NCBI GenBank assembly: GCA_022266195.1
Contig: WHVY01000006.1
Coordinates: forward strand, 4,898,001-4,962,000
Reading direction: 5' to 3'
DNA from: Tetranychus cinnabarinus
Lineage: Eukaryota > Arthropoda > Arachnida > Trombidiformes > Tetranychidae
Length of the DNA: 64,000 nt
Positions within the stretch are counted from its first letter, which is position 1; each line of letters opens with the position of its first letter. Under the pieces are notes generated by a model. That model was not told the origin of the DNA, ran no database searches, and saw nothing but the letters and a program-made list of their open reading frames with translations. Made by a program: the position numbers and the translations under genes. Below, in pieces: positions 51,801-60,400 of the stretch.

Positions 51801-53884
51801 CCTTTAACGTTCTTATTTCTCTCTCTCTTCTGTTTCTTGCATTTCATTCAAATCTTTGACACAAAATAAGTACTTTAACAATTGAATCAACAATGCGGAT
51901 GAAAACAATTTTCACCTTTATTGTTGTCATCACTTCGACAAGTTTCCAAAGGTTAAATCATTGCTCTAGCAAACAATGTTAATGTTTTTGTTATCACTTG
52001 AAACTTTGACTTGTACAATAATGTATCATCAAAGATGGCTCAATCTAGAGCAAACTGATGGAACAAGTTGACAGTAATTTTTCCTCTTTCAACAGATTCG
52101 ACATTGAACTCGCTCCAATGCACTTTTTCTCATGGATTTAGTTTGAAACATTTCTAGTACAAAAGACAACAAGAATTTGCTCAAATTTTGAACTTGAAGA
52201 ACTTAAAACTAATGTTCGAACTTTCTGTTGGAAAAAAGATTTTTCAAAAAATTCTTTTCGCTTCCAATGCAGTTGATTTGCTGAACATTATTCATTGAGC
52301 AAAAGTCTTGACAATGATTTCGTTTAGTCATTATTTTCGAGCAAATTTGTACATTTGCACAGCTGCTCGTTGAGATTAAAGTAAATGAGTCAATTGATTA
52401 TGAAAAGGTTGTAAACACGGAGCTTTGAGAAGAGTTAAACTTGGTGAACCTTATAATGTGTAAATTGTGTAGGATAAGTGAACCTGTCAATGTAATTATT
52501 ATCATTCAATTATGAAACATGAAACATGAAACTATTAATAATCTATTAAACCGTTTTCTCATCATTATCTTGATCGGAAAGAGTGTGGAGCATAGGATGG
52601 AAAAGGCAACTCTACATTAAACTTGATCGTCCAGACAACCATGAGAAAATTGGAGAATCGTAACGATCGAAATTTGACCAGAGAAAAGAAAAAAATTCGA
52701 ATTTTCACACCCACGATTCACTTCAACATTTGCTTTGCTTGAACTGTGTGTTTCTCAGTTTACTAATAAAAGCCATTATCATTTGCATATGGAAACCCAT
52801 GAATCTTGCCAATCAAGTATAACACATTACAATGGCAAGTTGATTAAAGGCATTGGCAGGTTGCATGGAAACAAGTATGTGAATATAGCCAAGAGTAGAG
52901 AATGTAATTTGTTGAGCAAATTAATTGCTTTGGTAAAAAAAGTACACGCATCATTTCCTCAAGAGTCCAATGAGAAAATTGGAGCAACTTTTCATCATCA
53001 TCTTCATCTTCATCAGCATCACCATCATCATCATCTGAATACAAAAGGTAAACTACTTAATGGACTGTATTCCATGTTTACTTTTTTCCACTTTTCGCAT
53101 CTTGATGTACATTAAGGGTCAAAAGTTTTACCATCAATTTATTTCTTGCATTTTAAGCTCAAGTTTTTTCGATGGCTTCAGAAGTGATAATTTCTCGAAG
53201 CACATTGCCAAATGAAATTTAAACTAGAAATTCTTCCATTTTTGGACAGCGGGCAAGAATAAATTGAATCGATTGCTAATTTGATAACATTTCCAGAAGC
53301 AAAGATGAAAGTCGAAAAATTTTCTTAAAATTTAAATTCCATCACAAACGTATTTTCCGTTTCAAGACTATTTTTGCGAATAACTTAGCCAATGTTTGTC
53401 AACTTAGCATCTGTTGCTTCTATAACTAGATTTATCGACCAACGTTTTAAGCGATATTAAAAAGCAGCTGAGTTTCTTTGAAATCAACATTGATATTGTT
53501 CAATGTCAACTCGACGATGAGTAAAAATGATGAGATGATTGCATCTGTACTATGCTACTGCCACTCGATAAATTTCGTTGCCTTTAGAGGTTTAACTACT
53601 GGTAATGTTGAGTTTTTCAATGTTTTAAATGAATGAGAAATGAGTTGAATTGAAAGTGAAGATATTTACAAAACTCTTCAGCATTGGAACTCAATGTTGA
53701 AATATTTTACTGTTCTTCATGAATCTTTCATCAATAATGATATCAATGAAATGCTATCCATTTGATTTACTTTCTTTTATTCATTTACCTCTTCCTTCGT
53801 CCAACTTTTTTTCTACCTTCCACTTTCTCTTCCATCATTATCATCATTATAATGAATCAGGTAAATTGGATTGATCGTCTCTTG
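48844..53884. other. Mostly non-coding, probably intron of CUB/LDLa gene
   Basis: The exon at 48,843 starts in mid-codon, so the minus-strand gene continues to the right. I found no further CUB exon here. One possible plus-strand exon is listed at 52,759. CTCCCAGT-type motifs occur at about 49,300, 49,353, 49,983 and 50,157. Confidence 0.55.
52759..53047 (+). CDS. Possible exon with half of a C2H2 zinc finger
   Basis: Follows an acceptor-like GTTTCTCAG and ends at a donor-like GTAAAC. It opens FTNKSHYHLHMETHE, which matches F-x5-hydrophobic-x2-H-x3-H of a C2H2 finger. The two Cys would have to come from the previous exon. About 80 further residues follow, ending in a His-rich CAT/CAC run. 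The opposite strand is also open but purely acidic. No partner exon was found, so this could be an isolated exon of a plus-strand gene interrupted by the retrotransposon, or chance. Confidence 0.3.
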
Positions 53885-53888
53885 ACAC

Positions 53889-54321
53889 TGTTGGGGTACA
53901 ACAAAGATCTTTATATTTTAAATGTTTCCACTTAGAAGTCGCTCGACTTCTCGATAGCACAAGGTAATAAAGGTCTCAATCTTTAAAGGGTAATGAATTG
54001 TAACTCAAGATATTTACTAATTGAATATAATATTTATTAAAGGAAACTGAGGAATACTAATTGGGTTCACACTACAATAATGGGTAAAGGGGAGAACTTA
54101 GGTTTAACATGTAACAGAGTTGTCAATAGTCTAGCTAAGTCTGAGGAAAAGGAAGAAGGGGAGAGACATTTATAGTCACTAAGAAACAGTTAAAAATGTG
54201 CGTAATTTGAAATTAACAAATAAGCGTAAAGTAAGATAAGAAAGGAGAAAATATGTTGAAGGTAAACTTAATTGGTCAATGAAAGGGGGAGCGAACAGTC
54301 GTACGACTGTTATCCCTAACA
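53889..54321 (-). repeat. 3' LTR (433 bp)
   Basis: Same length and sequence as the 5' LTR apart from one base (GTTAAAAATG here, GTTGAAAATG in the 5' copy). The palindromes are at 53934-53951 and 54294-54311. Confidence 0.95.
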
Positions 54322-54333
54322 GAACCCCCCGAC
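54322..54333 (-). other. Polypurine tract candidate
   Basis: The minus strand reads GTCGGGGGGTTC immediately before the 3' LTR. The G6 run would prime plus-strand synthesis, though the TTC before the LTR is unusual for a purine tract. Confidence 0.45.
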
Positions 54334-54361
54334 AAAGCTGAGGTGGACTCTTTTGACGGGT

Positions 54362-57300
54362 TCACTGCAGCCTGCGAGAGAGTAGCGACTGTTGGCGACC
54401 TTCAGTTAGCTTGTAAGGATCTGGCGTTTCTTCGATTGGAGTGGGTTCGATATGTTCAGATGAAAAAAACTTTCGTGCTCTCATTTTCTTTTCTCTCCTG
54501 GCTCCAAAATCGTAAGGCGAGACTTTGAATGAACTTGGCCAATCCTTTACTACTTTCATTGTTTCCTTTAGAAGTGAAGACATATGTTTATTCTTTGGAT
54601 ACTCGAAACCATGAAATCCTTGAGAGATTGGTCTTGGATTCCTTAGAAGTCGTTTGACTTCTTCTATTCTTTCAAAATCAATTAAATATGCATACATCGT
54701 GTAAGCGGCGTCGATTAGTGGAGAATGAAATTTCTTTTGTAGTTCCACATTGAATAATAAGTATGAAATATATTTAAGTCCAAGTGCATCATTGTTTTTA
54801 TAAGTATTATAGTAGGAACCAACACAAATGATCCTTGGCAGTAGGTAGAGATGATCATTAATGGTTAAGAATAACGAAATGAAATCACCAGTTTGACCGC
54901 AAACAATGATTCGGTCATATTTCCTTAAAACATTGAGCACTTCTTCTCTGATTATTTTGAAATTCCGCGAATTTCTGGTTTCTGAGTCTTGGAGGTTGTG
55001 AATCTTTGTACCAAAGTCTTCGATTGCTGAAGTTGGATGCCTAACAAAATTGTGGTAAACAACTCTAGCAGAGGCATCAACAATTGATATCCAACAAGGA
55101 ACAGAGTGAATGTTTCCATTTTTCATTTTGAGGCGACAATTTTCTAAGTCGATAGCACATATCTTTAGACCACATTTTTCTGCTTTAATTGCGGCTTGAG
55201 AAAGCTGAACTGCATATTCATCAGGAGGAAGCATGTCTACGGCAGATTGGATAACTTTTGAATGTAAAATGTTGAGATTTTTTCTTCCCTTTCGACATCT
55301 TTCTTTCTTGTTCCAAGCTTGTGGATTCTGTTGTCTGAATTCAAAACTTTCTCTTGATAACAATGAATTAAACTCAAATCTTGCTTCAGTCCTTCTTGGT
55401 GTAGGACCAACTGCTGCAGGAGCGTAGCTTTGTGCTGAGCTAAATTTGTAGTTTTTTGGTGAAGTCAGCGACTTCAAACTTTCATCAATTTCCTCTTGAG
55501 GATTGTTGATTAAAGCTGGAATGATTCCTCGTTCTCGATCTTTTTTCCTATGTCGAGCTTCTCTTCTTTTATCAGCTTTAGTGCGTAGCTGAAATTGATT
55601 GTCTTGTTGTCTTAGACTTTCAATTTTATCTCGGACTTCTTTCTCTGTCATCTCATCTTCATAGTCGTTGGTATCTTTATTAGAAGTCGATGACTTCTCG
55701 TTAACGATGACTGCATGATGTGAAGATGTTGAGGGTTGGTTGGAGGGAACAAATGACAATCGATCTTGTATTCGTGGTTCTGCATTTCTTCTTGTAACAT
55801 TGACGTTTGATTTATCTAAAAATCTTTCCCAAATTTCTCTCTTGTTGAGTCGAGAGCGTTTGGACGCTGTGGCTTCTTCATGATCTGGAGCCTTTCTTTT
55901 TCTTGGTAAATTGGATGCGCTGGGATTCAAATTATCTGCTAGTTGGCGAAATCCTTCCAATGTTTCTTTTTGTAATGCTTGTACATTAATTTCACCTTCT
56001 TTGTCTTGAAATGCTGCTCGAAGACAATTATAATTTTCAAGGACAGGATCTTCTGGGTTTAGATATGTAGAGCCCAAGAATTGTTTATCAAACTTGAAGT
56101 CGTTCGACTTCATTTTGCAAAGGACTTCACTGTGGTTGAGTGTAAGCTCGTATTTCGCCACAAAATCGCATTTTCCATGAACGCATTTGACGGTGTAGTC
56201 ATTAAAGTCGATCGACTTTTCACATTCGATGAATAAGGATGTTTGTGTGCATGAAATTGTTAAACATTCAAATATTTGTCCAATGAGATTGATAACTGGT
56301 CTTTTACCATGATGTCCATTTTTCAATTCCAATAAAGTTACAAGAAAATAAGCACATTTCTTACAGTATTCGAGGCTGCATGAGGCACATGAGAGAGGAT
56401 CGCGAACCAACTGGCTGCATAAGGCACATATATCGATAGGTTGAATTATGTCCTCATGGTCACTTAAAACAAAACCTGGTTCTGGCTTTGATAATGCGAA
56501 GGCTTTTTCAATAAGATCGTGTCTTTCATAAAGTTTATTTTTGATGAATACCAAGTACTCTTCTCTTGAAATTATTTGATGATTTTTTGGTGGTGGTTTT
56601 GGGACATATTGACTTGATGGATTCATTTTGAGAATGCCGAAGAAGTCGATGACTTCTGAGTTGAGTTTAAGATGATGATGAGTAAGGTGAAAATTTGCTT
56701 CAAAGATCTCACAATTGTTCAAGACTAAGTTGTCTGTTGAAATTTCTTGCACTTGTTTTGATGAAGTTTGAATAATTTGATCTGAACTTGATCTAAACAC
56801 TATAGATTTTGTAGAAAATTGTTGAATTGAAACACAAATAACGAGAATAATTCCAATGGCTTCACAAAATAGTTTATGATCACTCTTAGTTGAGATCAGA
56901 CGATGTTGACCATCCAATTGAGCTAGAAGTCGATGACTTCTTTGAAGAGCAGGATAAAACCCCGAAAATTTTTGAATGTCTGATGAATTAGGGAACAAAT
57001 TAAAATTGAAATTTTGAAGAAATTCAGAAATTGAATTAATATTGAAATTGGGTAAAAACTGGTTCAAAGAGACTTTAAAACATGTTGAGGGGTCAAAGGA
57101 TTTGTCACAAGTGGAAGTGGAAGTTAACTTTTGTTTCCATAGAGTTAATGAAGCGCGTCTTTTCAATTGTTCAAGTTTGTTAAAGCTAATTAGCTTTTTC
57201 TCGCTATCTCGACAATTAATTTTTGATTTTTTAATTGAAGTCGATGACTTCATTTGTTTAGCTTTTTTAAACATTTTTCCTTTGGTTTCATCATTTTGTA

Positions 57301-57436
57301 CTTTCCAGCACACAATTGGCATACTATACTGAGTGTTGAAGATTTTGAGAGAAATGATACGGTCAGGATACGGTCGTGCCAAATTGTTGCCAAGAAAAAT
57401 AATTGATTCCCTTGGTAGCGTGTGCTGAAGGTGTGC
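54362..57436 (-). CDS. Second ORF: RING-like zinc cluster plus DEDDh 3'-5' exonuclease
   Basis: Open frame of 1,024 codons directly after, and in frame with, the Gag-Pol UAG. The first ATG is at 57,322 (MPIVCWKVQ). Counting residues from 57,382: a Cys cluster at about 319-345, CALCSQLVRDPL then CASC, YCKKC, resembling the RING of TRAF-type proteins, followed by more Cys/His (CVHGKC ... LNHSEVLC). A charged linker follows. The exonuclease domain has AIDLEN (about 743; the D-x-E pair), CGQTGDF (about 830; third acid) and HSPLIDAAYTMYAYL (about 888; the H-x4-D pair). These are the five residues of DEDDh nucleases of the REXO/RNase T type. A basic tail ends the protein. It sits where retroviral-type elements carry env, but it has no signal peptide or membrane helix. 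It could trim RNA or DNA ends or act against host RNA-based defence; this is speculation. I know of no described element with this pair. Confidence 0.85.
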   Translation of the reverse strand, partial: AHLQHTLPRESIIFLGNNLARPYPDRIISLKIFNTQYSMPIVCWKVQNDETKGKMFKKAKQMKSSTSIKKSKINCRDSEKKLISFNKLEQLKRRASLTLWKQKLTSTSTCDKSFDPSTCFKVSLNQFLPNFNINSISEFLQNFNFNLFPNSSDIQKFSGFYPALQRSHRLLAQLDGQHRLISTKSDHKLFCEAIGIILVICVSIQQFSTKSIVFRSSSDQIIQTSSKQVQEISTDNLVLNNCEIFEANFHLTHHHLKLNSEVIDFFGILKMNPSSQYVPKPPPKNHQIISREEYLVFIKNKLYERHDLIEKAFALSKPEPGFVLSDHEDIIQPIDICALCSQLVRDPLSCASCSLEYCKKCAYFLVTLLELKNGHHGKRPVINLIGQIFECLTISCTQTSLFIECEKSIDFNDYTVKCVHGKCDFVAKYELTLNHSEVLCKMKSNDFKFDKQFLGSTYLNPEDPVLENYNCLRAAFQDKEGEINVQALQKETLEGFRQLADNLNPSASNLPRKRKAPDHEEATASKRSRLNKREIWERFLDKSNVNVTRRNAEPRIQDRLSFVPSNQPSTSSHHAVIVNEKSSTSNKDTNDYEDEMTEKEVRDKIESLRQQDNQFQLRTKADKRREARHRKKDRERGIIPALINNPQEEIDESLKSLTSPKNYKFSSAQSYAPAAVGPTPRRTEARFEFNSLLSRESFEFRQQNPQAWNKKERCRKGRKNLNILHSKVIQSAVDMLPPDEYAVQLSQAAIKAEKCGLKICAIDLENCRLKMKNGNIHSVPCWISIVDASARVVYHNFVRHPTSAIEDFGTKIHNLQDSETRNSRNFKIIREEVLNVLRKYDRIIVCGQTGDFISLFLTINDHLYLLPRIICVGSYYNTYKNNDALGLKYISYLLFNVELQKKFHSPLIDAAYTMYAYLIDFERIEEVKRLLRNPRPISQGFHGFEYPKNKHMSSLLKETMKVVKDWPSSFKVSPYDFGARREKKMRARKFFSSEHIEPTPIEETPDPYKLTEGRQQSLLSRRLQ

Positions 57437-57439
57437 CTA
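57437..57439 (-). promoter_or_regulatory. Single in-frame UAG separating Gag-Pol from second ORF
   Basis: The frame of Gag-Pol (ending LSS) continues after TAG with AHLQHTLPRES and no further stop for 1,024 codons. The next base is G, as in gammaretroviral readthrough. Readthrough or reinitiation at 57,322 are the simplest ways to make the second protein; splicing is possible too. Confidence 0.6.
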
Positions 57440-60400
57440 AGATGAAAGGTAGTGTTTTAGCACAGTATACTGATAGTTGAAATTTTCGTGATCTGCAATC
57501 TTGATACATTCGAACCATTGTAGTTTAAATTTTTTTGATAGAAGTTGAAGACTTCTTTGGTTGCTTTGAATTTGTTTTAACTTTTGATTTAGTATCTTTT
57601 CATTTTCTTTTGGAATATTGAATTGAATGTAATTGATGTTAATTTCACTTTGCAAGTCGACGACTTGCTCTTCGACAGGAGTTTCAATTAATTTGATGTG
57701 CACAAAATTTGCTTTTTCCAGTCTTTGATTCTTTAAATTCATCATTTTTACTGCAGATTCGTAGACTTCTATGATTACATATTTGCCATTGTAAGACGGA
57801 GTTAATTTTCCTAAATTTTTATCTTGAAGTTGAACTTTCTTTGCTACAATATCACCAGGTTTGAAGGGTATATTTTTTGATTTGAGGTTTGATAGTCTTT
57901 TGTCTTGAGTTTCTTTCATTTTTGATCTCATATTTTCACGAATTTCATTTATGCTTCTTTCATCTTTTGCTTGAGTAATTTCTAGTTGATTCAGCAATGG
58001 ATTATTAGGTTGAGTATTAAAAAGAAGTTGATGTGGGGAAAGTCCGCGACTTTCAGAAGGAGTTGAGTTATATGAAATGAGTATTTCTCTAATCTTTGTA
58101 TCCCATTCTTTTCTGTTGTCTGAAAACATTTTGATTCTTTGACCAATGATACTGTTAACTCTTTCGACCAATCCATTTGATTGTGGTCGGTAAGGTGCAG
58201 ATCTTTGATGTCGTATTCCATTCTGGTTCAAGTAGTTGATAAATTCATCAGAACGAAAACACGGACCATTATCAGTTTGAATCAGTTTGGGAATACCAAT
58301 GAAGGTTGTGAGTAAATTGCAGAAGTCGATGACTTCTTTGGATCTTTGATTAGCGTAGGCTTTTGCAAAAACAAACTTTGTTAAAACATCAACTGCGACA
58401 ATGAGATATTTATTTCTTCTTTTAGACATGTGATAAGGACCTTGAATATCGATTTGAATTCTTTCGAAAGGTTCTGCAGGAATTGGCATTTCTCTTTGAA
58501 TTTCGTGGTTAACTGTCTTTGGTTTGAATTTTACACATTTTTCGCACTTCATAACTTTGTTTTTAATTATTTCTTCCATGTTTGGAAACCAAAAAGTCGA
58601 TTTGACTTTTCTCAGCGTAGGCTTAAGACCATAATGTCCTCCAATTGGGTCATCATGATAACTTTTGAAAACTTTCTTGATCATTGAACTTGGTAAAACA
58701 ATTGCACTTTTACCATTTTTTAACTTCTTGTATAACACTTCTTGTTTGATGAAATAACTATTTTTGATATCGCCACTTTGAACTTGCTTAATGATGCTTT
58801 TGATGTGATTATCTTTTTGTTGTTCACTTTTAATTGTTGATTCATTGTTTTTCAAGTCTTCATTTGCGCAGAAATTCACATGATGAATAATATTGTTGAA
58901 TGTAGTATTATCAAAGATATCGGGTTGTTCCATTTTTTCACTAATTTCGTTTATCAGAGATCGAGCATAAAATATTCTTGGAAGTTTATCAGCGTAATCT
59001 ATTTCTTTAATTATGTCGATATCACAAATTTCTTCTTCATCAGGTTTAGAAGTCAATGACTTCTGTTTTGAATTATTCTGTTGAATTGATGATTCTTGAT
59101 TAATTGATGAGTTTTCTTGATTTGATGCAGATTCTTGATTTTGATTAGAAGTCGAAGTGACTTCTCGAGCGTAATGCAAATATTTGTAAAAGTCCTCTTC
59201 TTGTAGAGTTCCGACTTTTTTATGTTTCCATTCAGTTGATCTGGAAAAACAATCGGCTGGATGTGTTTCACCTTTTTCGTATTGAATCACATAATCGAAT
59301 TGAGCTAGCAAAGTTGCCCATCGATGTAATCTGGTGCATTTGTATTCAATTTTCTTCAGACTGCATAAAGCATGATGATCTGAGACGACGACAAATCTTT
59401 TTCCTACTAAATAGTGTTGGTACTTTTTAATCCCAACGACAACTGCGAGACATTCTTTCTCTGTAATTGTATAAGCTAATTGATGTTTAGCCAATTTGTA
59501 ACCAAAATAGCTGACCGGGCGCCAATCATTTTCCTCTAGCTGCACGAGCATACCTCCAATTGCGACTGAACTCGCGTCTACCAAAAGTTTGTGATCTTTT
59601 TCGGGATCGAATTGACTTAGTTCGCAATCTTTGATGAGGGAGTCTTTGATTTTTTGCCAACATTGTTGATGTATCGGTAACCATTTGAATTTGCTATTCT
59701 TTTTTGAAATGAGTTGAAATAATTCTGCAGCTAAAGTTGAATAGTTTGGGATGAATTTTGAGAGATAGTTGAAAAGTCCAAGTTGACTTTGTAGGCTTTT
59801 GATATCTTTAGGTGGTTGAAATTGAGAAAGTCGCTCGACTTTCGAAGGATCAGCTTTCACTTTCGAACCACTAATGATGTATCCCAAAAACTTTATCTCT
59901 GTGTGACCAAACTTGCATTTTTCAGGCTGAATTTTCAAACCATAATCTTTAATTCTTGAGAAAACTTTTTCTGCATTTGCTAATAATTCGTCAAATGTTT
60001 GACCAAAGATAATAACATCGTCTATGTAAGCTAGACATGAATTATAAAGAAGATCACCGAGAATTCTGTTCACGAATTCTTGAAAATACGCGGGACTATC
60101 AGCTAACCCCATAGGTAATCGCACATACTGGAATTTACCGCATTCGGTAACGAAGGCTACTTTTTCCCTTTCTTCTGGAGCTAATTCGATCTGATGAAAT
60201 CCTTGCGAAAAATCAATTGAGATGAAATAATTGTAACCTGCTAACGCTTGAATAAAATCGTCTACATTAGGCATTGGAAACTTTCTTGTTCTGCAAATTG
60301 CGTTCAATTCCACAAAGCTCGTGACCAGTCGATGACTGCCATTTGATTTTTCAACTAAAAATGCTGGTGAACATCCTCTTGAATTTGATTTTTCAATAAT

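Noticed and set aside
54362..57436. Second ORF as an envelope glycoprotein
   Set aside because: No signal peptide, no membrane helix, no glycoprotein-like Cys pattern; instead a zinc cluster and exonuclease motifs.
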